From Arcanobacterium_A hippocoleae (GTDB taxonomy: Bacteria > Actinomycetota > Actinomycetes > Actinomycetales > Actinomycetaceae), in contig NZ_JAVDUJ010000001.1 of assembly GCF_031456295.1 (NCBI RefSeq), positions 1,116,001 through 1,180,000 of the forward strand: a DNA stretch of 64,000 bases, in the 5' to 3' direction. Below the pieces are notes generated by a model. That model made no database searches, had not been told where the DNA came from, and saw only the letters and a program-made list of their open reading frames with translations. The translations under genes and the position numbers were made by a program. This document shows positions 25,515-34,540 of the stretch, one piece after another. Each line of letters opens with the position of its first letter. Within the stretch, counting starts at the first letter, position 1.

Positions 25515-25892
25515 ATGCCGGTCAAACCAGCCCGCCCATGCTCCCACCCTGGTTGCCCCGAGCTCACCCGTGAACGCTACTGCGAGGCCCACGCCAAGGC
25601 AGAGGACGCACGCTACCGGCGCTACCAAAGGGATCCGAAGATCAACGCCCGCTACGGCGCGCGCTGGCGCAAGATTCGCGCCGCCTACATCGCACAACAT
25701 CCTTTGTGTGAGGACTGCCTAGAGGCGGGCCGGTATACGCCTGTCCAAGAGGTCCACCACGTGCTCCCGCTCGAGCACGGTGGCACCCACGACTTTGATA
25801 ACCTTCGCTCACTGTGCAAGCCCTGCCACTCCAGGCAGACCGCGCTTGATGATGATCGGTGGAGGCAACAACCTCGGGTCTACTCGTATTGA
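25515..25892 (+). CDS. HNH endonuclease of phage packaging module
   Basis: A 125-residue HNH nuclease. The N-terminal part has CSHPGCPELTRERYCEAH, a Cys/His zinc knuckle. The core follows: HPLCEDCLEAGRYTPVQEVHH, VLPLEHGGTHDFDNLRSLC and KPCHSRQT, that is the CxxC, HH, N and CxxCH residues of the fold. Small HNH proteins just upstream of terminase genes are needed for packaging-site cleavage in HK97-like cos phages. TerS should follow directly but here is 4 kb away because cargo has been inserted. Confidence 0.92.
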   Translation: MPVKPARPCSHPGCPELTRERYCEAHAKAEDARYRRYQRDPKINARYGARWRKIRAAYIAQHPLCEDCLEAGRYTPVQEVHHVLPLEHGGTHDFDNLRSLCKPCHSRQTALDDDRWRQQPRVYSY

Positions 25893-26301
25893 CGAGTCCA
25901 CACGTTGCCTGCTGTCGCGTCGATCATCTGGAACCTCAAAGATGCTCACCTAAGTCTCGTTTGCCCAACACGAGCCAACGTCGAAAGCCTGGCGAGGGGT
26001 AGGGGAGGTCGAATCTCTCACGCCTTGTCGGAGGTCAGCGGGCGGGGCCAACCATACACAAAAAGACCGAATCAAACAGGGTATTAACACTTCGGGCTTC
26101 GTCGGCAATACCAGTGAGGGGTGAAATACCGCTGAGTGTTGCTCGGTTTTCTTGCGCTTTGTCCGTCCGGATTTGGGTTTCCCAGGGACGTACAGGTGAG
26201 GGCAAAAAACTCGGAGCTTCTCATCCGGTGTTCTGGATCCCTCCCTGGCAGGTGTTTACCTGTCTTGAATTAACAAACTGGTTTCCAAAAAAGGAGGAAT
26301 C
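25893..26301. other. Gene-free gap with candidate cos region
   Basis: No convincing gene lies between the HNH stop and the cargo start. The part 25985-26060 is G-rich (for example GCGGGCGGGGCC) and sits where HNH-type cos phages carry the packaging site, so it is a candidate cos. Copy C of the bipartite repeat follows at 26083. After about 26140 composition changes, which probably marks the left edge of the cargo insertion. GGAGG at 26293-26297 belongs to the gene at 26302. Confidence 0.35.
26083..26124 (+). repeat. Bipartite phage repeat, copy C
   Basis: ATTAACACTTCGGGCTTC followed by GTCGGCA, again with an 18-base offset; then a 6-base insertion before GTGAGGGGTGAAA. It is the most diverged copy. 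Before cargo insertion it would have lain just upstream of terS. Confidence 0.5.
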
Positions 26302-28767
26302 ATGACAGATCAAATGGTACTAAAAACACAGCAATGGTTGAACGCTACCTACAAAAATAAAACGGGATTCGGTTCAGTCGAAGAAACAGGGAAAACAGGA
26401 TGGGACACGATCAATGCTTTGATTCGTGCCCTGCAAATCGAACTAGGAATCACGGCAACCGCGAACAATTTCGGTTCTGGAACACAATCACGTTTTAAGA
26501 ACCGCTGGCCGAACGGTATTCGCCAAAACACGGCACAAAGTAACGTGCACGGGATCATCCAAGGAGCGCTCTGGTGCAAAGGTTATCCTGCTGTATATGG
26601 CGGTATCACGAACGAATTCACTAACGGCATGGTTTCCTCAATTAAAGTCTTGAAGCAAGACATAGGCATGACAAGCACTGAGGCTACCATTGACCTTGAG
26701 CTAATGATGGCACTGCTATCAATGAAGCAGTTCAAACTGTTGTCTGCCTATGGCGGCAAGAGCGAGATCCGCGCTATACAGCAAGAGATTAACCGTCGCT
26801 ACAAAGCCTACAGTGGTATTGTTCCCACTGACGGCCTATATGGGCGCGAAATGAATAAAGCGCTGATTCAAGTATTGCAGGCTATCGAAGGTTTCACTCC
26901 ATCCCAGGCTACCGGTAACTTCGGGACAGGAACCAAGGCGCGCCTGAAGACAATTAGCGGAGGCACCAGCGAATGGGTATGGATTGGTACAGCTGCACTC
27001 GTATGTAATGGAATTGGGCAGCGTGTAGTTACAGCGTGGGATCCTTCAATCCCCGCTGCGATTAAAAGTTTTCAGAACAGGTACAAGATCCCACAAACCG
27101 GCAAGTTTGACCCAACGACTTGGATGAGCCTTTTGACCTCGAAAGGTGATCCCAACCGTCCGTGCGTCGCTTGCGACACGCGCTTCGAGATTACGGCTGA
27201 GCGACTCAACCTACTTAAGGCGAACGGCTATGAGATCGTAGGACGTTACCTGACTGAGCCGAATCAGGATTCAAAAGATCCGTCTGACTATTTCAAAGCT
27301 ATTCGCCCCGGAGAACTTGAACGCATCACCAACGGAGGGATGAAGTTCTTCCCGATTTTCCAGGAGTACTCAACCAAGCTTCGACACTTCACGCGGGAAA
27401 ACGGCGCTCGGCACGCGACGCTCGCAAGGCAAGCAGCCCAAAGACTTGGCATTCCGGGAACGTATATCTATTTCGCAGTTGATTTCGACGCGACCGACCC
27501 CGAGGTCACAAGTCACATTCTTCCGTATTTCCAGGGTGTGCGAGGAAGCCTGGGAGGCGGATACAAAGTAGGCATCTACGCCTCGCGTAACATTTGTAGC
27601 CGCATCATTAAAGCCGGCTACGCTGGAAGCGCGTTCGTCTCGGACATGTCTACAGGATTCTCCGGCAACCTCGGCTTCCCTATTCCTGACGATTGGAACT
27701 ATGACCAGTTCACTGAAATCAGTGACTACAAGGGTGCTGGTTTTGACCTAGACAGGGTCGCCTATTCAGGACAAGCAGCGGCAGTGGATCATGTTGCTCC
27801 TTCGAGTGCCGGTGACGCTGCGCCCGACACCAGCATTGACTACAATAAGCTGGCTCCGATTGATCTGATCTGGCATTTAGAAAAACGCTTCGAAGAACTT
27901 CGTGCCAGTGGCAAGGTTGGAAAAGACTACGTTGCAGGATCTCATGGTGGAGGAACATGGGTCACTGTTCCAACTTGGCGTTGCATACTCAACTATTTAG
28001 CAAAAGCCTACCTGCGTGACGGTGGTAGCGGCTCTGCAGTGAATTGGTCCGTGTCTGCAGAAAGTTTCAGGAGCGCTGACGCAAACGTGCTCGAGAAGGA
28101 CGCTGTAGGCAAGAAGATTATCGCAGCCTTGAATCGCTATATTGATAAAACTTGGCGGCAATCCATGACCGACAAGACCGGAGAATCGGTTGACCTTGCG
28201 CATCTGGCGGCAACAACACTTGGATACACCAACTGGAACCTAATCCCAGACGCGTGGACTGGCTGGGCCGGAGATCTAGCCACAGCGATGGAAAACATTC
28301 AGAAAACGCTTGAGTGGAATCCCAGTGCGAACCTGGATCAGGTGGCCACAGCTCTAGTCGGTCAAGGTAACGATTACCGTCAGCATCCTGGCTTGAAGGG
28401 GCTAGTACTTGACAAGAAAAATGACAAGGGACAGTGGGATTCGGTAGGAAACAACTGTAACCGTGACGATCTCTGCTGTGATGGAGACGCCATTATCATC
28501 GCCAACACGCTAGAAAACGGCAACGACTCCAACGCTCATCTTCTGTCAGCAACATTGCGAGAATACTACAACAATTCCAGCAAACTTGCCAACAGATTCA
28601 AGCAGATTGGCTGGAGCTTGGGGGCGAATAATTCCACTGAGGCATATCAGAAAATAAGTGAATATGCCGACTTGGATAGCGCCGTTTTAGGATGGTTCTT
28701 GGCTGGATACGTCAAGGAAGAGATTCGTTTGACAGCTTGCCGAAAGCTAGCTGAATTCATCTACTGA
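26302..28767 (+). CDS. Peptidoglycan-binding / DUF1906 glycosidase-like cargo protein
   Basis: An 821-residue multidomain protein. Residues about 5-285 contain three repeats of a peptidoglycan-binding-like helical fold (VLKTQQWLN, ALQIELGITATANNFGSGTQ; again EIRAIQQEINRRY with TGNFGTGTKARL). Residues about 288-485 are a DUF1906/Rv2525c-type GH25-like barrel (ANGYEIVGRYLTEPNQDSKD, IYFAVDFDATDPEV, YKVGIYASRNI). Residues 505-821 are an unrecognised region with a Cys cluster (GNNCNRDDLCCDGD). No signal peptide is seen. It has AAAGGAGG before ATG 26302, and an AT-richer style than the phage. It may be a surface-acting hydrolase or effector released by lysis. It ends against a converging membrane-protein gene. 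Confidence 0.78.
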   Translation: MTDQMVLKTQQWLNATYKNKTGFGSVEETGKTGWDTINALIRALQIELGITATANNFGSGTQSRFKNRWPNGIRQNTAQSNVHGIIQGALWCKGYPAVYGGITNEFTNGMVSSIKVLKQDIGMTSTEATIDLELMMALLSMKQFKLLSAYGGKSEIRAIQQEINRRYKAYSGIVPTDGLYGREMNKALIQVLQAIEGFTPSQATGNFGTGTKARLKTISGGTSEWVWIGTAALVCNGIGQRVVTAWDPSIPAAIKSFQNRYKIPQTGKFDPTTWMSLLTSKGDPNRPCVACDTRFEITAERLNLLKANGYEIVGRYLTEPNQDSKDPSDYFKAIRPGELERITNGGMKFFPIFQEYSTKLRHFTRENGARHATLARQAAQRLGIPGTYIYFAVDFDATDPEVTSHILPYFQGVRGSLGGGYKVGIYASRNICSRIIKAGYAGSAFVSDMSTGFSGNLGFPIPDDWNYDQFTEISDYKGAGFDLDRVAYSGQAAAVDHVAPSSAGDAAPDTSIDYNKLAPIDLIWHLEKRFEELRASGKVGKDYVAGSHGGGTWVTVPTWRCILNYLAKAYLRDGGSGSAVNWSVSAESFRSADANVLEKDAVGKKIIAALNRYIDKTWRQSMTDKTGESVDLAHLAATTLGYTNWNLIPDAWTGWAGDLATAMENIQKTLEWNPSANLDQVATALVGQGNDYRQHPGLKGLVLDKKNDKGQWDSVGNNCNRDDLCCDGDAIIIANTLENGNDSNAHLLSATLREYYNNSSKLANRFKQIGWSLGANNSTEAYQKISEYADLDSAVLGWFLAGYVKEEIRLTACRKLAEFIY

Positions 28768-29210
28768 TAATTGATTTGGTCTTTTCCTTGGTGTGGCGCT
28801 TGGGTAAAAACGCTAAACCCAAGCGCTACACCACCAACAACAAGAGCGCCGATGGCGGGAACGGAAAACTGGCTCAGCAGTTGAAAAAAAGAATCACTAT
28901 GAACTAACGAGCCAACACCATCGAGCGAAAACAGAAAAGCTGAGAGTCCGATAAAGGCTCCTGCTGAAAGTTGCAACACGCGGGCAGATTGAATACCGAT
29001 GATATGCTTATTGAAAAGCAGAAGAAGAATCGTGAAACACACATACATGATTGGCATCAAAAAGAAGACCACAAAAAATCTCTGATCCTGATCCTTGCAC
29101 CGTTGAAAGATGGCGATGAAAAGCCACGCGCCGACAAAATATGCCAGAGCGGATACAAGAAACACAGATATTTTTTTGATGACCAGTCCCTTCAACTTTT
29201 CGCTACACAT
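28761..29210 (-). CDS. Four-helix membrane protein beside DUF1906 gene
   Basis: A 149-residue protein with four hydrophobic stretches (ISVFLVSALAYFVGAWLFIA, FFLMPIMYVCFTILLLLFN, LSAGAFIGLSAFLFSL, VPAIGALVVGGVALGFSVF). No family is recognised. It converges with the DUF1906 gene, the stops overlapping at 28761-28767. It could be an immunity or export partner of that protein, or an unrelated passenger; pairing is inferred only from adjacency. Confidence 0.65.
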   Translation of the reverse strand: MCSEKLKGLVIKKISVFLVSALAYFVGAWLFIAIFQRCKDQDQRFFVVFFLMPIMYVCFTILLLLFNKHIIGIQSARVLQLSAGAFIGLSAFLFSLDGVGSLVHSDSFFQLLSQFSVPAIGALVVGGVALGFSVFTQAPHQGKDQINYQ

Positions 29211-29431
29211 TTTGATACGGCAACGGCATCAGGAGTTGTATGCCCCAATAGGTTTTCATTCTACAAGAAGGTTTCCCTGCATTGCTAAGGGTAGTGCTGA
29301 TCGGGCGGATGTCGCGTGAATGCGGGCACGAGGCCTGGTGCGTTGAACCCGACAGTCATGAAAAGACGCACAGGAGCGCCTATACCAGAGGCTCCCGAGT
29401 ATCTGTCTGTGGTGTACAGCGTGGTAAGAAG

Positions 29432-29995
29432 CTACTGGGGGGCTTGGTTATGGGGTTGTTCTGGCGGCTTTCTGGTGAATGCACGGAGCTTTTTGATTGC
29501 CCATTCGTAGCGGCTTGATGTGGCTGACACGCAGTAGGAGCCGAGCGAGGTTGTGCCCGTCCAAGGGAAATGCGCCTTGGTGAATAGCTCCCCGTTGGTG
29601 AACTTGCCAATGAGAGCCACTACTGCGGTGTGGCTGTCGGCGAGGTTTTCGCCGACAGCCACAAGCTCAGTGCCCTGATATTGAGTCCAGATCTTTTGGT
29701 TGAGCGTTGGCGTGGTTCGCCACGTGTGAGGAAACGGAAGAAACGGCCGAGGTTGACCGTGGGGGTTGGCGTCGACGAAGCCAAGCAGCATGCGCTGCCA
29801 CTCGTGCAGGTGGGCTAGTACGTCGCGCAGGTTTTTATCCCGCGCCCAGTGGGCTTCTTTACCGATTTGGGTGATGCTGGGATCAAAATGCGTATGCTGA
29901 TCGTCGGAACTCATGCCCTCAATGAGGCTGTCCAGTTTCACATACTGCGCCTCGGCGGCATCCAATAGTTCAGTTTTCGTCTTCGGTCTCGGCAC
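29432..29995 (-). CDS. ClbS/DfsB-family four-helix-bundle protein
   Basis: A 187-residue protein whose start matches ClbS/DfsB (DUF1706): PRPKTKTELLDAAEAQYVKL, followed by DVLAHLHEWQRMLLGFVD and the C-terminal WTGTTSLGSYCVSATSSRYEW and AIKKLRAF. GTG at 29995 is chosen because family members start one residue before PRPKTK; the frame stays open further upstream but overlaps terS. ClbS hydrolyses or sequesters the genotoxin colibactin, and other family members bind iron or protect DNA, so on a prophage it could protect phage or host DNA. It is oriented against terS; no strong ribosome-binding site is visible. Confidence 0.85.
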   Translation of the reverse strand: MPRPKTKTELLDAAEAQYVKLDSLIEGMSSDDQHTHFDPSITQIGKEAHWARDKNLRDVLAHLHEWQRMLLGFVDANPHGQPRPFLPFPHTWRTTPTLNQKIWTQYQGTELVAVGENLADSHTAVVALIGKFTNGELFTKAHFPWTGTTSLGSYCVSATSSRYEWAIKKLRAFTRKPPEQPHNQAPQ

Positions 29996-30035
29996 GCCAC
30001 TAATTATCTCAAAGCAGGAAAGCAGATGAAAACCC

Positions 30036-30608
30036 ATGGCCAAAGACGGAACGAACCGTGGCGGACGCCGCGTACGCGCAGGCGCGAAACCTGATCCGCT
30101 GAATGAGAAGCTCGCCGCAGGCCGCCCAGCCACGCGGCTTGATGATCCGCTGGGTGAGCCGTTTGACTTCGAAGGCAGCGATATTGGGGACGGTGCGGTG
30201 CTCGCTGGTGAGACCATGCCCGAACCATCGGGTTATCTTTCCGACATTCAGCGTGATGGTAAACCACTCGGCGCTGATCTCGTCTACCGAGAAACGTGGC
30301 AGTGGCTCGACCAACGCGGCTGTTCCCAGTTCGTGGCACCCAGGCTGATTGAATCCTATGCGCAGGCGTTCGCGCGCTATGTGCAATGTGAACAGGCGAT
30401 CTCCAAGTTCGGCCTGCTCGGCAAGCATCCAACCACGGGCGCTGCGATCGCCAGCCCTTTTGTGGCCATGTCCCAGTCTTTTGGTAAGCAAGCGAACGTG
30501 TACTGGTACGAGATTTACGAGATCGTGCGCGCCACCTGCACCACCGACTACTCGGGCGCAGCTCCTGGTGATGACGTGATGGAGCAACTGCTCAAAGCCC
30601 GCTCCTAA
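30036..30608 (+). CDS. terS: Terminase small subunit, P27 family
   Basis: A 190-residue protein starting MAKDGTNRGGRRVRAGAKPD, the basic opening of P27-type small terminases, followed by LAAGRPATRLDDP and a helical core (LVYRETWQWLDQRG, IESYAQAFARYVQCEQ). It recognises the packaging site and loads DNA onto the large subunit. A GCAGGAAAGCAG ribosome-binding site precedes ATG 30036. The large subunit lies 5.7 kb downstream because methylation genes and an IS110 copy intervene. Its start sits in CATG, sharing bases with the opposite strand's upstream frame. Confidence 0.88.
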   Translation: MAKDGTNRGGRRVRAGAKPDPLNEKLAAGRPATRLDDPLGEPFDFEGSDIGDGAVLAGETMPEPSGYLSDIQRDGKPLGADLVYRETWQWLDQRGCSQFVAPRLIESYAQAFARYVQCEQAISKFGLLGKHPTTGAAIASPFVAMSQSFGKQANVYWYEIYEIVRATCTTDYSGAAPGDDVMEQLLKARS

Positions 30609-30687
30609 CCCTTTTTTCTTGCGCCTGCCTGTGTTTTACGGGTGGGCGTTTTGTTTCGCCCCTTTTGATCTGAAAGTGAGTGTGTGT

Positions 30688-31878
30688 ATGTCTGTTACGA
30701 AGACTGCTGAGGCCGTGTGTGTCGGCCATCCCGATAAGCTCTGCGATCTGATCGCAGACACAATCCTTGATGACATCCTCTATGAGGATCCTGCTGCCCG
30801 CGTTGCAGTAGAAGTGATGGCCTCTGGCCACAGGATCATTGTGACTGGCGAGATAACTTCGAAGGTTCGTCCGCGTATTCGTGAGTCGGTGCGTTACGCG
30901 TTGGTGGAGGCGGGTTATGTGCCGTGGAAGTTCTTCGTCTTCCTCTTCACACGTCGCCAATCCCCAGACATCAATGCCGGAGTCTCCAAGTCCTTAGAGG
31001 CACGTTTCGGTGATGACACCGAGTTCGCACTCCAAGGAGCGGGTGATCAGGGCACTGTTTATGGTTATGCCACTCGTGAGACTCCGGAGCGTTTGCCATT
31101 GCCGCTTGTGCTCTCACATGAGATCTGCGCCCGGCTCGACAAAGCCCGCAAGGACGGCACGATCACCGGCATCAAGTCCGATGGTAAGGCGCAGGTGACA
31201 GTTCGCTACGACGCTGCTGGTAGACCCGTGGCGGTTGAGACCGTGGTGGTGTCGATCCAACACGAGAAGATCAAGGATCTGGATGAGCTTGCGGCAGAGG
31301 TCAAAACCCTCATCGTCGCATCCGCCTGTAAGCCGTACCTGCCGATCAACGCTGACACCGAGATCCTGGTGAATCCCTCGGGCCTGTTTACGGTGGGTGG
31401 TCCAAAGGCCGACACGGGACTCACTGGTCGCAAGCTGATGGTCGACACCTACGGCGGTCTCGCCCCACACGGCGGTGGAGCGTTCTCGGGTAAGGACGCC
31501 TCGAAGGTTGACCGCTCGGGTGCGTATATGGCGCGCCTGATCGCGAAAACGATCGTCGACGCACGGCTCGCACACGAATGCCAGGTGAGCATTTCTTATG
31601 CGATTGGGAAGGCTGACCCGCTCGCCTTCACCATTGACACGCTCGGCAGTGGTGAGCACTCCGACGAGATCCTCACTGCTGCTGCACGCGAAGTGTTCCC
31701 GCTGCGCCCAGGAGCAATCATCGATGCCTTGAATCTTCGAAAGCCTGGCTTTACACAGTATTCAACCTATGGGCACTTCGGCCATCCCGGTCTGCATTGG
31801 GAGAACTCGTTCACTCACGTCGACACGCTACGAGAGGCGGTGAAGAAGCATGCTGATCAAGCAGCTACCGATAGCTGA
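30688..31878 (+). CDS. metK: Phage-borne S-adenosylmethionine synthetase
   Basis: A 396-residue MetK. Diagnostic motifs are GHPDKLCD (ATP and substrate binding), GAGDQG (methionine/ATP loop) and APHGGGAFSGKDASKVDRSG (phosphate-binding loop), all intact and in order; length matches the usual 380-420. It makes SAM from methionine and ATP. ATG at 30688 is chosen by homology of the SVTKTAEAV start. The next two genes are DNA methyltransferases and overlap, so the phage appears to supply its own methyl donor for genome modification, a known but uncommon arrangement in HNH/terminase regions. Confidence 0.92.
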   Translation: MSVTKTAEAVCVGHPDKLCDLIADTILDDILYEDPAARVAVEVMASGHRIIVTGEITSKVRPRIRESVRYALVEAGYVPWKFFVFLFTRRQSPDINAGVSKSLEARFGDDTEFALQGAGDQGTVYGYATRETPERLPLPLVLSHEICARLDKARKDGTITGIKSDGKAQVTVRYDAAGRPVAVETVVVSIQHEKIKDLDELAAEVKTLIVASACKPYLPINADTEILVNPSGLFTVGGPKADTGLTGRKLMVDTYGGLAPHGGGAFSGKDASKVDRSGAYMARLIAKTIVDARLAHECQVSISYAIGKADPLAFTIDTLGSGEHSDEILTAAAREVFPLRPGAIIDALNLRKPGFTQYSTYGHFGHPGLHWENSFTHVDTLREAVKKHADQAATDS

Positions 31879-33103
31879 ACTGAAACCTGCCGCATATAAC
31901 CCGCGTAAGGAACTCAAGCCTGGCGATGCTGAGTTTGAAAAACTCAAGCGCTCCATCGACGAGTTCGGCTACGTCGAGCTAGTGGTGGTTAACGCGGCGA
32001 ACGACAACACCGTCATCTCTGGTCATCAGCGACTGTCCGTTCTCAAACACTTGGGACAAGAAACCGTGGACTGCGTCGTCGTTAAGCTTGACGAAATGCG
32101 TGAAAAGGCGCTGAACGTTGCTATGAACAAGATCAGTGGCGAATGGGACGAGTCCAAACTCGCCCTCCTCATCGCCGACCTTGACGCTTCGTATTTCGAT
32201 GCTGAACTGACCGGTTTTGACGATGCTGAGATCGCGCAGCTTATCGGCTCATTGGATGAGGGTGAGGTGGAGGATGATGATTTCGACCTCACCGCCGCCC
32301 TCGAAGCTGCCGCGTTCGTCCAGCGTGGGGATGTGTGGACGGTCGGCCGTCACCGACTGGTGTGCGGCGATGCTACCAGCGCCGAGGACGTCGAGTTGTT
32401 GATGGATGGTAAGCGTGCGAATCTCGTGCTCACCGATCCGCCATATAATGTCGACTTCGAATCAGGGTCGGGTTTGTCGATCAAGAACGACAAAATGGCT
32501 GGCGATAAGTTCTACGACTTCCTGCTATCAGCGTTTACGAACATGGCGAGCGTGTGTGAAAAAGGCGCATCCGCCTACGTTTTTCACGCTGACACCGAAG
32601 GCTTGAACTTCCGCCGCGCCTTCGCCGAGGCTGGATTCTATCTTTCGGGGTGTTGCATCTGGGTCAAAGATTCCCTCGTCCTGGGCCGCTCCCCGTATCA
32701 GTGGCAGCACGAGCCGGTGCTCTTTGGCTGGGTGAAGACCGGTAAGCATCGCTGGTATGCCGACCGGAAGCAAACCACCATCTGGCGGTTTGACAAGCCG
32801 CGTCGTAACGCTGATCACCCGACCAGCAAGCCGTTGGATTTGTTGGCGTATCCGATTCGTAACTCCACTCAGGCGAACGCGATCATACTTGACACTTTCG
32901 CAGGCTCAGGCTCCACACTCATGGCAGCTGAGGCAACTGACCGCATCTGTTATGCGATGGAGCTTGACGAGAAATACGCCTCCGTGATTTTGCGCCGTTA
33001 TGCCGAACACACCGGGGACGCTGCCGGGATTACTTGCCTGCGAGGCGGCAAAGAATACGCGTATTTGGATTTGGTGCGCGATGTTGAGAGGGGTGAACCG
33101 TGA
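31850..33103 (+). CDS. ParB-domain/DNA adenine- or cytosine-N4 methyltransferase
   Basis: A 417-residue fusion. Residues 1-100 are a ParB/Srx-like domain (LKPAAYNPRKELKP, DEFGYVELVVVN, ISGHQRLSVLKHLGQ). Residues about 160-400 are an amino-methyltransferase: catalytic motif IV NLVLTDPPYNVDFES, then the SAM-binding motif I near the end, ILDTFAGSGSTLMAA, giving the beta-class motif order. The DPPY motif allows N6-adenine or N4-cytosine. It overlaps metK by 29 bases and the C5 gene by GTGA, so the three are co-translated. It probably modifies phage DNA to escape host restriction. No cognate endonuclease is present. Confidence 0.92.
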   Translation: MLIKQLPIAELKPAAYNPRKELKPGDAEFEKLKRSIDEFGYVELVVVNAANDNTVISGHQRLSVLKHLGQETVDCVVVKLDEMREKALNVAMNKISGEWDESKLALLIADLDASYFDAELTGFDDAEIAQLIGSLDEGEVEDDDFDLTAALEAAAFVQRGDVWTVGRHRLVCGDATSAEDVELLMDGKRANLVLTDPPYNVDFESGSGLSIKNDKMAGDKFYDFLLSAFTNMASVCEKGASAYVFHADTEGLNFRRAFAEAGFYLSGCCIWVKDSLVLGRSPYQWQHEPVLFGWVKTGKHRWYADRKQTTIWRFDKPRRNADHPTSKPLDLLAYPIRNSTQANAIILDTFAGSGSTLMAAEATDRICYAMELDEKYASVILRRYAEHTGDAAGITCLRGGKEYAYLDLVRDVERGEP

Positions 33104-34506
33104 GTGAGTTGACGTTGGGTTCCTTGTTTGATGGCTCGGGTGGTTTCCCTCTCGCAGGTATTCAGGCGGATATTCGTCCTGTGTGGGCGAGTGAAATCGA
33201 ACCATTCCCGATTCTCGTTACGACCCGCCGCCTGCCGCAGCTCACTCATGTGGGTGATGTGACCACGGTCAACGGAGCTGATGTTGATGCGGTGGATGTG
33301 ATCACGTTTGGTTCTCCCTGCCAAGACCTATCCGTTGCAGGTAAACAAGCAGGCCTGGCGGGTGAACGCTCGGGCCTGTTCTTTCATGCTGTACGAATTA
33401 TTGACCAGATGAGGAAAGCAACCCATGGAATGTTTCCACGCTACGCGATCTGGGAGAACGTCCCTGGCGCGTTCTCCTCACACAAAGGAGCCGATTTCGC
33501 CACCGTCCTTACCACGCTCACGCGCATCGTCGACCCGAGCACGCCTGATATGCCTGTCCCTGAGGGTGGATGGCCGTACGCGGGATGTGTCATGGGTGAG
33601 GGATTCTCACTGGCATGGCGAGTACTCGACGCACAATATTTCGGCGTGGCCCAACGACGCCGCCGCATCTACCTTGTCGCAGATTTTGCAGGCCGATCCG
33701 CACCCGAGATTCTATTTGAGCCCGCGAGCAGCTCAGGGCATTCTGAATCGTGCGGCACGCAAGAACAAGACCATGCCCACACCCCTGAAGCAAGCCTTGG
33801 AGGCCGTAGCAGCTCGGTGATATTGATGGATCATCATCCGCAGGACTCGAGGTTGACCGTTAACTCCTCGGGGGTGGTGCAGACGCTGACTGCTCGGATG
33901 GGCAACTCACCCACCAACGTCCCCATCCTCCTCGACGCCCCAGAGGAACGCAGGGTGTTTGGCCTGAATTCGATCCACCAGTCCCGCAACGGTGGCGGCC
34001 ACTACGGCTACGAAGCGGAAGTGTCGAAAACCCTCGACCTGAAAGGCGGAGAGCCGACCTGCAACCAGGGCGGCATGGTCATCTTGGAGCCCGTCTATGC
34101 CACATCCAAAGCCGACTATTTCACCCGCGCCACCAAGAACCAAGCAGGTGCGCTGCTGGCCACGGATTACACCGACCCGCCCATGGTCGCCAGCTCGTCG
34201 CTGCGCCCCAGACGGTTGACGCCGGTCGAGTGCGCCCGGTTGCAGGGGTTTCCTGACGATTGGTGTGACGGTCTTGCTATCGAGGATCCGACAAGCGAAG
34301 ACATCGAGTATTGGATGGGCATTTGGGCTACCTGGAACTGGGCGCGCGGCGTGAAACCACGAACCGCACGCCAAGTCACAACTTGGTTGAAGAATCCAAC
34401 CAGTGATAGTGCCCAATACAAGTTGTGGGGTAACGCGATCGCTTTGCCCGTGGCTCGCCACGTCCTTGAAAGACTGAAAAATTTTGCTCGCGCAGGGACT
34501 GGATAA
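33100..34506 (+). CDS. C5-cytosine DNA methyltransferase
   Basis: A 468-residue cytosine-5 methyltransferase: motif I TLGSLFDGSGGFPLAG, motif IV FGSPCQDLSVAGKQAG with the catalytic Cys, motif VI YAIWENVPGAF, motif VIII AQRRRRIYLVADF, and motifs IX-X near the end (LTPVECARLQGFPDDW, YKLWGNAIALPV). The variable region between VIII and IX (about residues 205-365) is large and sets the target. GTG start at 33100 overlaps the previous stop. It is an orphan methylase protecting the phage genome. Immediately after the stop an IS110 element has landed. Confidence 0.93.
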   Translation: MSELTLGSLFDGSGGFPLAGIQADIRPVWASEIEPFPILVTTRRLPQLTHVGDVTTVNGADVDAVDVITFGSPCQDLSVAGKQAGLAGERSGLFFHAVRIIDQMRKATHGMFPRYAIWENVPGAFSSHKGADFATVLTTLTRIVDPSTPDMPVPEGGWPYAGCVMGEGFSLAWRVLDAQYFGVAQRRRRIYLVADFAGRSAPEILFEPASSSGHSESCGTQEQDHAHTPEASLGGRSSSVILMDHHPQDSRLTVNSSGVVQTLTARMGNSPTNVPILLDAPEERRVFGLNSIHQSRNGGGHYGYEAEVSKTLDLKGGEPTCNQGGMVILEPVYATSKADYFTRATKNQAGALLATDYTDPPMVASSSLRPRRLTPVECARLQGFPDDWCDGLAIEDPTSEDIEYWMGIWATWNWARGVKPRTARQVTTWLKNPTSDSAQYKLWGNAIALPVARHVLERLKNFARAGTG

Positions 34507-34540
34507 GCACCCACACCTATGGCTGACGCTTCTATATTTG

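Noticed and set aside
29282..29518. Short plus-strand frames between the membrane gene and ClbS gene
   Set aside because: Translations show no recognisable family, starts lack ribosome-binding sites, and they overlap the ClbS 3' end.
29635..29663. Perfect long hairpin (GGCTGTCGGCGA and its complement)
   Set aside because: It lies inside the ClbS-like coding region and encodes conserved residues of that protein, so a separate signal is not needed; a terminator there would be out of place.
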